Below are positions 51,244-61,500 of a DNA stretch of 64,000 bases, one piece after another. The notes beneath the pieces were generated by a model that was not told the origin of the DNA, searched no databases, and saw only the letters and a program-made list of their open reading frames with translations. The stretch is from the NCBI GenBank assembly GCA_946535435.1, contig CAMNDM010000012.1, forward strand, positions 1 to 64,000, in the 5' to 3' direction. Position numbers and translations under genes: made by a program. Every line of letters starts with the position of its first letter. Positions within the stretch are counted from its first letter, which is position 1. Source of the DNA: Physcocola sp002396385. GTDB taxonomy: Bacteria; Bacteroidota; Bacteroidia; Bacteroidales; Paludibacteraceae.

Positions 51244-54200
51244 TTACTTGAAAAACCTAACTGTCTTTACTGTTTTTGCTGTGTCTACGCTAAGAATGTA
51301 AACGCCATGTTCTAAACTCTTATTTATATAGATCTCATTTTTTCCTGCGTTCACGTTATACGAAACAGTCTCTAGTCTCGCACCAGCCGCATTGAAGATG
51401 TTGATGTTTACGTTCTGGGCCTTTTCTGCGTAGTAGTTGAGCGTTATGCCGTCGGCTGTGCTTACAATCAGAAGCTGCTGGTCTGTATTGTAGGTTAATT
51501 CGTTGCCGGTAGGCTCGTAAATATCTTTGTAGTCAAGCAGGTAGTAACAAGCGTTCTTGACGATTGTCAGTCCGTCTTCGGTAATGAGGTTGTATGAGCT
51601 AGAGTTCAGACCGATTTGGACGTATGGCTCTTTCTTCTCGGTTCCAGCAACAGAAGCTCCGCGTCCCATTTCAAAAATGCAGACCTGGTCTTCTCCCTCT
51701 ACCTTTGCGATGGTGTGGATAGGTCCGGTTGCCTCTGTCAGCGATTCCGGATTCATGTAGGTAAGCGCCTTGGTGTTGACATCGCTGAACATCTTCACCA
51801 TGTTGTTCCCGTCGAAAGTCACATCCTTGAAAATAGGGTGGTTTTTGAACTTCTCGTCAACTACAACCGATGTGGCGGTGGTATTGTCGCCATAGCCGTC
51901 TTTCGCCCAGTTCCAAGCGCCTTCTGCATTTTTGTAGGCGTGTACTTTCATACTCAGCATTGGAATATTTAACGATTCCAGTTCTGCTACTATTGGAGCC
52001 GTAGAAGGAGTGAACTCGCTGATGACCACCAGGTTGAATCGGGAGAAGTCGACATTGCTGTTGGTTGCGTCATACTCGCGGATGTACATATCGTCGCAAT
52101 CTTTCAAGGCTGCCAGTATTTTGTCTTTCGCATATCCTTCTGCCGAGAAATCGGTGATATAGGCCACATTCTTCAAACCTTCTGGCACTACAGAAATGCT
52201 CACTTCCTTTGTTACAGGTGTGCCTTCGCCGGTTGTGCTTATTTCGAATGTCGCACTTTCTTTTACCGACCCCTTCAATATGTAAGAGTTTCCTTCTTTT
52301 ACAAGGGTCAGGCCTTCTGGCAGTTTCGATACCTCAACGCCAGTTGCTGAACCGCCGTATACGAAGGAGATTGGCATAATGCCCTCGCCTGCGAAGACCT
52401 CCTGGTTCAATTGGCCGGTAACGTCCAGTGTAGGGGTGCTGACGCTCTTACCCGGGTAGTAGATGTCTGGTTGCTTAACCTTGTCTACACCGTCGCCGAT
52501 GTAGAAACCAAGGTGCGGAGGCTGGTTGTATGAGGAGTTTTGCCATGCTACACCGCAACGGTAAACGGGGTCGTGCATCAGTGTGAAAAGTCTGTATTTC
52601 GACTCGATGGTGGTGGTGTAGATGTAAATTTTGTCGCCGTCGTGGTAGATGACCTCTTCACGCCAGTCGCCGAAAAGGTCGGCCGAGAGGCAAGGGGTGT
52701 TTTTGGTACCGTTGCAGGCGTTGCCCTTAAAGGTGATGAGGCGGTCGGTTCCGTTTCCGTTCCATTTGTCGCATTTTGTACCGTCGAGCAACTCGTCTTG
52801 CAAGTCACCGTCCCAGTAGATGCGGAAGTTTACACTTGGCTTTTTGGTAGAGATGCTTTTGCCTTTGCAGTCGAAGACGCTCTCGTCAGAAGAGCTCCAC
52901 ATTTCAAAACCCCTGTGTTTAGCGTCAATGTCTGCTGACATACCTCTTCCGTTGTCGGTACCCGTTTTCTTTCCGAAAATCACCTTGCCGGTTTTCAAGT
53001 CTCTGAGTTCGTATCCATAGGCAGAACCTTTGTCTTCGTGTACGAACCAGCCTTCCATTCCAGCACGGTCGGGATCCATATCTGAAACGTGCATAGCGTC
53101 ACCATGTCCGTATCCGGTTCTGTAATAGAGCTTGCCATCGTCGTCAATACAGGCCGAACCTAAAATAATCTCGTCCTTACCGTCGCCGTCCACATCGGCT
53201 ACCGAAACGTTGTGGTTGCCATCACCATAGGCACCTTGGCCTTTCTTGTCGGAATTGTGGTACCAGCGGAGCACCAGTTTCTTGTTGACGAAATCGTAGG
53301 CGGCGAGTGTTGTGCGGGTGTAGTAGCCACGGCACATAACTACGCTTGGATGTACACCATCGAGGTAGGCCGTACATGCGTTGAATCGGTCTACGCGGTT
53401 GCCGTAGGTGTCGCCCCAGTCTCCAACTTTCCCTCTGCCAGGCATGTAGGCTACGGTGTGAATCTCTGCACCTGTAGCGCCGTCGAAGATGGTGAGGTAT
53501 TCCGGGCCGTCGAGTACGTACCCGTTCCCGTTGCGGTAGTCGGCGTTCGGGTTGTCGTTACCCATAATGACGTTTTTGCCCTTTCCGTCTTTGGTGCCTG
53601 GAGCCGTTTTGCAGACCATTTCGCATTTTCCGTCACCGTCGTAGTCGTAGACTTGGAACTGGGTGTAGTGGGCACCGGAACGGATGTTTATACCGAGGTT
53701 TATCCGCCATAAGAAAGTGCCGTCTAACTTGTAGCAGTCGATAAGGGTGTTGTCGGTTTTCCCGCTTTGTGAGTTGTCTTTCGCATTGTCGGGATACCAT
53801 TTTACGAAGAGTTCGTATTGGCCGTCTCCGTCAACGTCGCCCACACTCATGTCGTTGGCGGCATAGTTGGTGCCCGGACGTTTGAGCGTCAGGGTCTTGT
53901 ACTGTTGTCCCCAGGGTGTTACGGCTTGTGATGCGTCAATTTCCTTTCCGCCAAGTACGGTCTTAACCACATATTTCGAATTAGCGGCTCCTGCCGCATC
54001 TCTATAGTTGGTTTTGGTGGTGATAGGCGTGTCGTTAATCTTTTTACCGTCTCTATAGATGTTGAATCCGGCTGACGGGTCGTCGGTTCCTAGAAACCTC
54101 CAACTGATATAAACTCCATTGTTCACCTTCACTGCAACCACACCACGGTCGAGGTATTCCATCTGCCTGCTGGCAGAAAAGGCGTTGCTTGTACAGGTAA

Positions 54201-54252
54201 ACAATACTAATAGTAAAGCAAGTTTACAATATGAAAGTAATGTGTTAACCAT
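51244..54252 (-). CDS. Rhamnogalacturonan lyase, PL11 family, with added modules
   Basis: A 1002-residue secreted enzyme that cuts the rhamnogalacturonan-I backbone of pectin by elimination. The signal is MVNTLLSYCKLALLLVLFTC. Residues 30-620 fit the PL11 propeller (SVGDVDGDGQYELFVKWYPD, VYDYDGDGKCEMVCKTAPG), with Ca-binding D-x-D-x-D-G loops. Residues 625-715 are Ig-like. Residues 716-930 form a module that begins VAYITDFSAEGYAKD and is shared with the CE12 protein. The end (SLEHGVYILSVDTAKTVKTV) is a sorting-type C-terminus. The gene is next to the HTCS sensor, its likely regulator. Confidence 0.88.
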   Translation of the reverse strand: MVNTLLSYCKLALLLVLFTCTSNAFSASRQMEYLDRGVVAVKVNNGVYISWRFLGTDDPSAGFNIYRDGKKINDTPITTKTNYRDAAGAANSKYVVKTVLGGKEIDASQAVTPWGQQYKTLTLKRPGTNYAANDMSVGDVDGDGQYELFVKWYPDNAKDNSQSGKTDNTLIDCYKLDGTFLWRINLGINIRSGAHYTQFQVYDYDGDGKCEMVCKTAPGTKDGKGKNVIMGNDNPNADYRNGNGYVLDGPEYLTIFDGATGAEIHTVAYMPGRGKVGDWGDTYGNRVDRFNACTAYLDGVHPSVVMCRGYYTRTTLAAYDFVNKKLVLRWYHNSDKKGQGAYGDGNHNVSVADVDGDGKDEIILGSACIDDDGKLYYRTGYGHGDAMHVSDMDPDRAGMEGWFVHEDKGSAYGYELRDLKTGKVIFGKKTGTDNGRGMSADIDAKHRGFEMWSSSDESVFDCKGKSISTKKPSVNFRIYWDGDLQDELLDGTKCDKWNGNGTDRLITFKGNACNGTKNTPCLSADLFGDWREEVIYHDGDKIYIYTTTIESKYRLFTLMHDPVYRCGVAWQNSSYNQPPHLGFYIGDGVDKVKQPDIYYPGKSVSTPTLDVTGQLNQEVFAGEGIMPISFVYGGSATGVEVSKLPEGLTLVKEGNSYILKGSVKESATFEISTTGEGTPVTKEVSISVVPEGLKNVAYITDFSAEGYAKDKILAALKDCDDMYIREYDATNSNVDFSRFNLVVISEFTPSTAPIVAELESLNIPMLSMKVHAYKNAEGAWNWAKDGYGDNTTATSVVVDEKFKNHPIFKDVTFDGNNMVKMFSDVNTKALTYMNPESLTEATGPIHTIAKVEGEDQVCIFEMGRGASVAGTEKKEPYVQIGLNSSSYNLITEDGLTIVKNACYYLLDYKDIYEPTGNELTYNTDQQLLIVSTADGITLNYYAEKAQNVNINIFNAAGARLETVSYNVNAGKNEIYINKSLEHGVYILSVDTAKTVKTVRFFK

Positions 54253-54283
54253 GATATTAAAGTTTTAGTAGTTAATGCTGATA

Positions 54284-54291
54284 CAAAATTA
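54284..54291 (-). promoter_or_regulatory. -7 element of the PL11 gene
   Basis: Minus-strand TAATTTTG fits TAnnTTTG, 32 bases before the start. It sits inside a GATAC/GTATC inverted repeat (54280-54296), where the HTCS protein might bind. Confidence 0.5.
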
Positions 54292-54360
54292 GTATCATGC
54301 TGAAATCCAATTATGTAAAATTGACTCATTCATATGTAAAATTGCTCCAACCCTGTTTTT

Positions 54361-56898
54361 TTACTTGATTTTAGAGGGCGGACAGCCAAATGCCTCTTTA
54401 AATTTTTTGCTGAAGTAGAGGGGGTCGTTAAACCCTACCGCATAGGCCACGTCGCTTACAGTCTCGCTTCCCGAGAGTAACAGTTGCTTTGCCTTGTTGA
54501 GCCGGTAGTCCGACAATATTTCTACTGGCGATTTGTCGGTTAGCGATTTCAACCGGCGTGTTAGTGTCGATTTGCTAAGTCCCAGTGCGCTTGCTATGTC
54601 GTCGAACGAGTAGCCCGGTTCTTGGTAATGTTCTTTTACCACATCAAGCAGTTGGTCCAATAGTGGGTTTACTTCTTCCTTTTTCTGCTCTTCCCCGTTC
54701 ATGGCTTTCAGCAGTACCGATAGCTGCTGCTTTTTCAGCACTGAGAGGACGTTGCAGACCTTCATAATGATTTCCTGCTCGTTGAAAGGCTTGGGTATAT
54801 AGTCGATGGCTCCGCGCGAGAGACCGCGGATGCGTAGCGCCTCTTCGTTTATAGCGGAAATAAACAGAAATGGGACGTTCGAGGTCACCGAATTCTCTTT
54901 TATGGCATCGAACATTTCCATTCCATTCATTTTGGGCATATCAACGTCGCTCAGAATAAGGTCGGGTATGTTGTTCTTTGCCAACAGCAGTCCGTCTTCT
55001 CCGTTATCGGCAGTGAGGACGTTCACAAATTTCGACAAAAGGGCTTTAAGGTGGAGCAAGATTAGCGGATCGTCGTCCACAACCAGAATGGTTTTCCCTT
55101 CCAGAAGCTCTCTGTTTATTTCAATGGCCGGGGTGGCGGCAGTCGTCCGCTTGGTCTTTTTCTCTATTGCTTTCCCGGTTAAAACGAGTTCAACGTCTAT
55201 AGAGGTTCCTTTCCCTATCTCGCTTTTTATATCCAGCGTTCCCTGGTTCTGTTTTACAAACTCTTGTATGATGCCGAATCCCAGTCCGTAACCTTTTTCC
55301 GAGGCGGTCCCCAAATGTGTTGTACGTATGCCGGAGAGGAGTTTGCCGATGGTTTCCTGAGTCATACCCACCCCTTCGTCTTTAACCGAGATGCGTGCGC
55401 GCCCGTCTGTTTCGCATCCTTCCAGCTTAACTGTAGCACCTTCCGGACTGAACTTTATGGCGTTCGTCAGCAGGTTTCTGACGATGGTCGACAGCATTCT
55501 CGGGTCGGCATAGACGTAGTGGTTTATGTTTATGTCAACGTTCAGTTTCACACGTTTGTCGCTGAGCATTCCGTGTGCCAATGCGGCCACTTCTGCCACA
55601 ATCTCCTTTAGGTCGATGTCCTGATATTCACAGGTGGCTGTAATCTTGTTCTCGGTTGCCCAATCCAATAGTTTTAGCATCTGTCCTTGCAGAACAGACG
55701 ATGCGTGGTAAACCTGGCGGAGCAGGGTGTTGTCTTTCGCTTCTTCGGTACGCAGCAGGTCTTCCAGCGAGCCTACAATCGAGAACATAGGGTTCTTCAG
55801 GTCGTGGGCAACAATAGAAACCAGTTGGTCTTTGTCTTTAAGCGCACTGTGCAGCATCTCGTTTTGGAGTTCCACTTCTTTTTCCCGCTGTTGGAGCGAC
55901 AGGTTGGCTTCGCTCAGTTCGTGCGTTCGTTCTGCCACTTTCTGTTCCAATTCCTTTTTCTGCCGGGTTATGGTGCGGATACGGTAGTAGAAGAATAGTA
56001 TTGCAGCGGTAACAATGCACAGGGTGAGCAGGGTGTAGAACCACCACGTGCGCCACCAGGGCGGTGACACTTGAATACCCATTTGCAGTCCTACTCCGTC
56101 TAGCAGTTCGCCTTTGCTGAAGAAGCGGACTTCTAATTGGTAATCGCCAGGCGATAGCTGGGTGATTGCTATTGAATGGTCTTTGTCGACAGGTACCCAG
56201 GTGGTGTCTAGGCCGCCAATTCGGTAAAATGCGTTGATGGAGTTGCGGAAGTCGAGGTTGACAACATCAAATTTCAAACTGATGTCGGTCTGGTCGTAGG
56301 TAAGGCGCAGTTGGTCAAGATACGCTAGTGAGGTCGGAAGCAGTCCCGTGCTGTCGACTTTTACCCTGACCCCGCGCGAATAAAGGTCCGACCACTCAAC
56401 GTGGACTTTTGTCTTAAGTTCCGCTATCTTGTCGTTTACTACCACAAAACCCTGTTTGGTACCAAAAAAGAAATGGTTTTGCCGGTCTTTGTATATAGCT
56501 CTGGGAATGAAGAAATTGCGGTCGTACCCGTCGAGGGCGTCTACTTCATTGCAAAAAGTTTTCTTTTGGAATGAGAAGGAGACAATTCCGTTGGTGCCGC
56601 TGGTCCAAAACCGGTCGTTACCCTCGTAGTAGATGGAACCGTAAGAACCTGCTGGCAGGAACGCTAGCTTCTCGAACAAATTGCTGTTGGCGGGGCAACG
56701 GTAGACCCCGTCGCTTGTTGCAAGGTAGCAGTTGCCTGTCTCGTCAACAGCGCACTGGTGCAGTTCTGTTGGGTTGTGGGTGGTATTTGTTTCTGTGTCG
56801 GGAAACAGGGCCCGGTATTGTCCGTCGCTGCCTACCCTCCATACGGGGTGGTCGCAATCCAAGTCGCTTGTGGCGAAAAGCACACGTGGTTGATCCAT
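54361..56898 (-). CDS. Hybrid two-component sensor, C-terminal part (kinase, receiver, AraC)
   Basis: Second part of a hybrid two-component system protein broken by a frameshift at about 56831-56850. It begins within the last propeller blades. The Y_Y_Y domain follows, ending near 270, then a membrane helix (WWRTWWFYTLLTLCIVTAAI). The histidine kinase has IVAHDLKNPMFSIVG (H-box) and NLLTNAIKFSPEG (N-box), with GVGMTQETIG and GYGLGFGIIQEF. The receiver Asp lies in LILSDVDMPKMNG. An AraC-type DNA-binding domain closes it (FDDIASALGLSKSTLTRRLK). HTCS proteins sense sugar oligomers in the periplasm and turn on the neighbouring sugar locus, here for rhamnogalacturonan. The frame is restored with the N-terminal part by one added base. 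Confidence 0.88.
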   Translation of the reverse strand: MDQPRVLFATSDLDCDHPVWRVGSDGQYRALFPDTETNTTHNPTELHQCAVDETGNCYLATSDGVYRCPANSNLFEKLAFLPAGSYGSIYYEGNDRFWTSGTNGIVSFSFQKKTFCNEVDALDGYDRNFFIPRAIYKDRQNHFFFGTKQGFVVVNDKIAELKTKVHVEWSDLYSRGVRVKVDSTGLLPTSLAYLDQLRLTYDQTDISLKFDVVNLDFRNSINAFYRIGGLDTTWVPVDKDHSIAITQLSPGDYQLEVRFFSKGELLDGVGLQMGIQVSPPWWRTWWFYTLLTLCIVTAAILFFYYRIRTITRQKKELEQKVAERTHELSEANLSLQQREKEVELQNEMLHSALKDKDQLVSIVAHDLKNPMFSIVGSLEDLLRTEEAKDNTLLRQVYHASSVLQGQMLKLLDWATENKITATCEYQDIDLKEIVAEVAALAHGMLSDKRVKLNVDININHYVYADPRMLSTIVRNLLTNAIKFSPEGATVKLEGCETDGRARISVKDEGVGMTQETIGKLLSGIRTTHLGTASEKGYGLGFGIIQEFVKQNQGTLDIKSEIGKGTSIDVELVLTGKAIEKKTKRTTAATPAIEINRELLEGKTILVVDDDPLILLHLKALLSKFVNVLTADNGEDGLLLAKNNIPDLILSDVDMPKMNGMEMFDAIKENSVTSNVPFLFISAINEEALRIRGLSRGAIDYIPKPFNEQEIIMKVCNVLSVLKKQQLSVLLKAMNGEEQKKEEVNPLLDQLLDVVKEHYQEPGYSFDDIASALGLSKSTLTRRLKSLTDKSPVEILSDYRLNKAKQLLLSGSETVSDVAYAVGFNDPLYFSKKFKEAFGCPPSKIK

Positions 56899-58340
56899 TG
56901 GTCTTGCAGGGGTTGTCCGAAACCTGCGTTTTCAGGGAAGTGCAGCCGTTCCCAGCCGTTCTGCTCGGAACCTTTATAGACTCCGTCGCCCGATGTGCAC
57001 ACCCATATCTCGTTGTTGGATGTGGAATTTGCAAATTTTGCGGTGTACGAGGGCTTGTCTATTCCGTTATAGGCTATTTTTCTGTTTTGGTATGAGTCTG
57101 GTTGCAGATCCGAAAGCTCGCCTCCCCAGTACGAAACCAGACAATGGCTCTTATAGGGGGTTATCGACAATATGCTGTTAGCCGAGAGCCCGTCGCTTTC
57201 GGTGAGGTGGCGTTTTATGTTGTAAAGGGAGTCGAGGACGAAAAGTCCCTGTCCGTCGGTCCCCAGAAGTAGCTCGTTGCGGCTGTTTACATAAAAAGAG
57301 GTGCCAGTTACGGTTGGAATGCCCAAGTCGGAGGAGAAGGCGACTGCTGCCTGCCAGACGGGGGTTACACGCCAAAGTCCGGTATTTTGTGTCCCTACCC
57401 ATATATTCCCGTCTGCGTCTTTAAACAAGGCCGAAATCTTGCGTAAATCGCTATCATCGCGATTGATGGGCATGCACCTCTCGAACGTGAGTCCTTTTTT
57501 CTGGTAGCTCGCCTTCCAAAGTCCCGCACCTGCAGTCCCAATCCAAATAGAGGAGCCGTCGAGACAGATTTCTGAGATGTTTCTGAAAGGAGTATCAACC
57601 TTTTTCAGGTGCTTGAATTCCCCGTTGTCACCAACCTCCACCATCCATAAAGACCCTGTTGACGAACAGAGCAGAATGGTTGATTTGTCGGGCTGGCAGA
57701 TATTGTTGATTTGCTCGTTGATTTGTTCCAGTACTTCAAAACCTTTAATTTTTTCGCCTGTTTCCCGGTAAAGTGTAACTCCCCGGTGTGTCCCTAGCCA
57801 ATACTGGTTGTGGTGGTCTTTAAACAGTTCGTAGACGGCAGTCCCTTTGGGCACAATGGGCTTGAACTGTATTTTTTTGTGCTGGGAAATGTAGGAATAG
57901 ACACCTTCGGTTGTTGAAATCAGTTCTTCTCCGTCTGGGCATAGGGTGTAACCCGTAATGTCGTAGTAGAAAGAGCCGGTCGGTGAGTAGTCGGTAAAGC
58001 TGTCCGATCGGCTGTTGTAGGATACAAGAGTACCTTTTGAACTGCCAAAGGCAACTTCTCCGTCCTTCATTAGAAAGGAGTGGTAGATGTCGTTGCGGAA
58101 CATGGTCGGATAGTCGCTGGCCACAAAATTGTGGAATGTTGTCCCGTTGAATCTGCAAATTCCATAGTGTGTGGCTATCCATATAAATCCGTTAGGGTCT
58201 TGCGCAATGTCGTGAATGTGGTTGCTTGACAGGCCTTCCCGGGTTGTGAAATGGGAAAATACGTATTGGCCTGCATTTATACGGCATGTATAAACGAAGG
58301 AACTGAAAAACAATACTATGTAGAGAATGACCCTATTCAT
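56832..58340 (-). CDS. Hybrid two-component sensor, N-terminal periplasmic part
   Basis: A 502-residue piece holding the signal (MNRVILYIVLFFSSFVYTCR) and most of the two periplasmic beta-propellers that bind the inducing oligosaccharide. Blades show the reg_prop pattern, for example GLSSNHIHDIAQDPNGFIWI and ISALFKDADGNIWVGTQNTG. It stops at 56832 with TTPYGG, while the next blade continues in the other frame as WRVGSDGQYRALF. One extra base in the GGAGGG run would restore a protein of about 1,325 residues. It is likely one intact gene with an error, or a real mutation. As written the two halves could only work if translated apart, which is improbable. Confidence 0.85.
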   Translation of the reverse strand: MNRVILYIVLFFSSFVYTCRINAGQYVFSHFTTREGLSSNHIHDIAQDPNGFIWIATHYGICRFNGTTFHNFVASDYPTMFRNDIYHSFLMKDGEVAFGSSKGTLVSYNSRSDSFTDYSPTGSFYYDITGYTLCPDGEELISTTEGVYSYISQHKKIQFKPIVPKGTAVYELFKDHHNQYWLGTHRGVTLYRETGEKIKGFEVLEQINEQINNICQPDKSTILLCSSTGSLWMVEVGDNGEFKHLKKVDTPFRNISEICLDGSSIWIGTAGAGLWKASYQKKGLTFERCMPINRDDSDLRKISALFKDADGNIWVGTQNTGLWRVTPVWQAAVAFSSDLGIPTVTGTSFYVNSRNELLLGTDGQGLFVLDSLYNIKRHLTESDGLSANSILSITPYKSHCLVSYWGGELSDLQPDSYQNRKIAYNGIDKPSYTAKFANSTSNNEIWVCTSGDGVYKGSEQNGWERLHFPENAGFGQPLQDQWINHVCFSPQATWIATTPYGG

Positions 58341-58434
58341 TGATGTGTTGTTTCATGGTGCGTAGTCGCCAATTTGCAGTTATTCTGTAAATATAGCAGA
58401 ATTTTATATAAATCGTTTTCTCCGAATAGGAATA

Positions 58435-58468
58435 TAAAAAAACAGGAACCTCCGTGTGAAGGTTCCTG
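58435..58468 (-). terminator. Terminator of the CE12 gene
   Basis: On the minus strand CAGGAACCT pairs with AGGTTCCTG, followed by seven T. Confidence 0.8.
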
Positions 58469-58534
58469 TCTGCATAGTTAAAGTTCTCTTGTTGCGTTAT
58501 GGAATTAGGTTTAAAATAAAAAGTAATGTTACTA

Positions 58535-61500
58535 TCAATTTAAAATTTTTATGGTAATGTCCTTTGTCTTAGCTATATAAATTCCTGTTGGAAGGTTTGA
58601 AAGGTCAAAGGTCTGACTTGCTACATTTGGTTGCAGCCAAAATTGGGCGAGTACCACTCCCGAAGTGTTGAAAATGGAGAGCGGGGTCGCTTCGCTATAG
58701 TAACCGAAAACGGTTAGTTCGCCGTTGCCAGCCATTACTATACTGTATGCGTTCTCGCTGATGGTATTTCCGCTGTTGGTCAAATCTTCTGGCTCTAACA
58801 GGTAGAATATGCCGTTAACGAGAAGGGTTTCTGCCGAAGTTGTCAGCTCTCCGTAAGAACTGGAGTTGATGCCAATCTGTAGCATTTTGTTCTGTAATTT
58901 TACACTGTTAATGGTGGTTCCTGCTTTTATTTCAAGGATGTTGGTCTGTTCTTGTCCGGCAATGGCGGCAATTTCTTCCACCTTACCGTCCACACCGGTG
59001 AAACCGCTGGCATTCATGAAGGTAAGTCCTTTGTTGTTGACGTTGTCGAGCAGCTTGATTTCATTCCCGCCTGATAAGTCAATACCTTTAAAGATAGGGT
59101 GGTTGACTTTTTCTGGGCGTACTTCAATGGTTGTTTGAAGGGTATTGTCGCCGAAACCGTTTGTCGCCCACTTCCAAGCGCCAACCGCATTCTTGTAGGC
59201 GTGCACTTTCATGTTGAGTGTCGGTTTTTCCATGTGTTGGAGCTGCTCCATTGCAGGAGCGGTCGATGGACAAATTTCGCTGATTACTACCACGTCAAAC
59301 CCGCTGAGGTCTGTTTCTGCCTCTTGTGCGTCAAATTCCTCAACGAAAAGTCCTTTTGTCTTTTTCAGCATCGGCAGAATTTCGTCGTTATCATAGTCTG
59401 TGGCAGAAGGATCGGTAAAATAGGCCACCTTTTTGTCGCCAGCTTCAAATGTGTCGGGAATGTTTTCTTTTACGGCTGTCCCGCCTTTGAAAATAGCAGT
59501 GAGTTTTGCTGTTTTTGCAGGCATGGTGAAGCGGTAGAGGGTTTTTGTGGAGGCATTGTTGCCGTTGTTGTTCCAATTTTCAAATAATTTCCCCGTCGCA
59601 GGCAGAACCTTAACAGTAACAGGCGTTCCCGCAGGCAGTTTGATGGAGTTGCTGATGGCACCCGGTTTTTCGGTGTTCGCCTCTACCGACAGTTGGTAAG
59701 TTGGCTTCATATAGCTGACCAATGCTTTTGTGTAAGGGTCGTCAATCTGTTTCAGCGCATCAGCAATAAAGCTGCAGAGGGTAATGGCACCCATTTCTTG
59801 GAAGTGGGTGTTGTCGGTGCTGCCTTTCGGGTAGTTCGCATATTCGCCAGCCACGTAGTTGTTGTAGTAGAATCGGGCGAGGTAGTCGCTGTTGAATTGT
59901 TTGAAATAGTTGAACGATAGCATGTTCAAGTCAACGAACGGACAATTGCGTTTTTTCGCCACTTCGGCCATGGCACCGCGGTAATCGTTCCCGTTTTCTG
60001 TGAAGATGTTCCTCATGGTTCCGTTTTTCCAGGCGTTCATCACCATTGGTGAAACCAGTACCGGAATGGCACCTTTCGCCCTGGCTTCCGTTATGAACGA
60101 GTCTAGCCGCATTTTGTAGTCGGGTACAGAGGTGTATCGTTCTGGCTTGGTGTCGCGGTCGTTGTGGCCGAACTGGATGAAGACAAAGTCGCCTGGTGCG
60201 AGTACGTTTAATACGGCCTTCCAGCGTCCTTGCTCTCTGAAACTGCGGGAACTGCGCCCGCCAATAGCGTGGTTGATAATCTGGATGTCGTTGTTGAAAA
60301 AGTATTTCAAGACCATGCCCCAGCCTGTCATCGGGTATTGCGAGTCCTTATAATTGCACACTGTAGAGTCGCCAATAAGGTAAACCTTCCTAATAACGCC
60401 GTCGCTACCGATGGTTACGCAAACGTCGAGTCTTGTTTTTGTGCCGTCTTCCAGCACCATTTCAACAGCATAGGTGCCATTGTTGGTGATTTTAAGTGTT
60501 GATTTTGTCTCACCGCCAATCTCCTTGTTGTTGAAGAACCATTTATAGCTTTTTGCTTTGGAAGCCACAAGAGCCTTCATCGCGTTGTCGATTTTCAGTT
60601 CGGGCTTCACTGTTATGGGCTCATCATCCTTAATGTCACTTTCGTAGACGGCTTTGTAAGTGACGTCTTTGTCACCCATTTTCAAGGTGTAAAGCGTTTT
60701 GGTGGCGATTACCTTCTTGTCGCCGTCTTCCCATCTCAGAAATTTAGCCTTGTCTTGGCTGATGGTCTTCAGGGTCACATTAATGCCAGCGGGGTAGTCG
60801 GCGCTGCGGGTAATGGCTTTCGATTTCGTCTTGTCGTTGATGGTGATGGTTACTTTGTGTCGTGGAAGGGTACATGCGGCCAATTTCTTCAAATCGGCGT
60901 TTGTGCTTTTTTCTATGCTTTCTGTAACGAAGCGCGCATTTTCTATAGCGCCCATCTCCTGGTAGTGTACCTGGTCGGTGTTCCCTTTCGGGTAGTTCGC
61001 ATACTCGCCGGCAACAAGGTTCATGGTAAGGAAGCGGGTAGCGTAAAGTTCGCCTTGTCCCACAAAAAGGTCGTAGCAGAACTTGTCGAGGTCGATAAGC
61101 GGAGTGTTGAGGGTTTTCGCCATATCGCGCATCAGTTGTGGGTGCTCGTGGTAAGAGTCGTAGGGTTTCCCGTTAGTCCAGGCGCAGCGGCGAACCGTAG
61201 AAACCAGAACGGGATTTGCCTTCTTGGCGCGGGTGTCGTCTACAAACTTCTTGATGTAGCTTTTGAATACGTCGCCTGGCGCATAGCGGTTGGCGTCGGA
61301 GCTGTTCCTGTCGTTGATGCCGAACTGGATGAGAACGAAGTCGCCCGCTTTCAGGTTGTCGCGGACAGCCGCCCAATGCTTCTCGTAGTAACTTTTCGAA
61401 CTGGTACCGCCAATGGCTTTGTTCATGACGGTGACTTTCGTTTTGTCGAAGAAGAAGGGAAGCATTTGTCCCCAACCTTTCCTTGGCGCATAGCCGTCGT

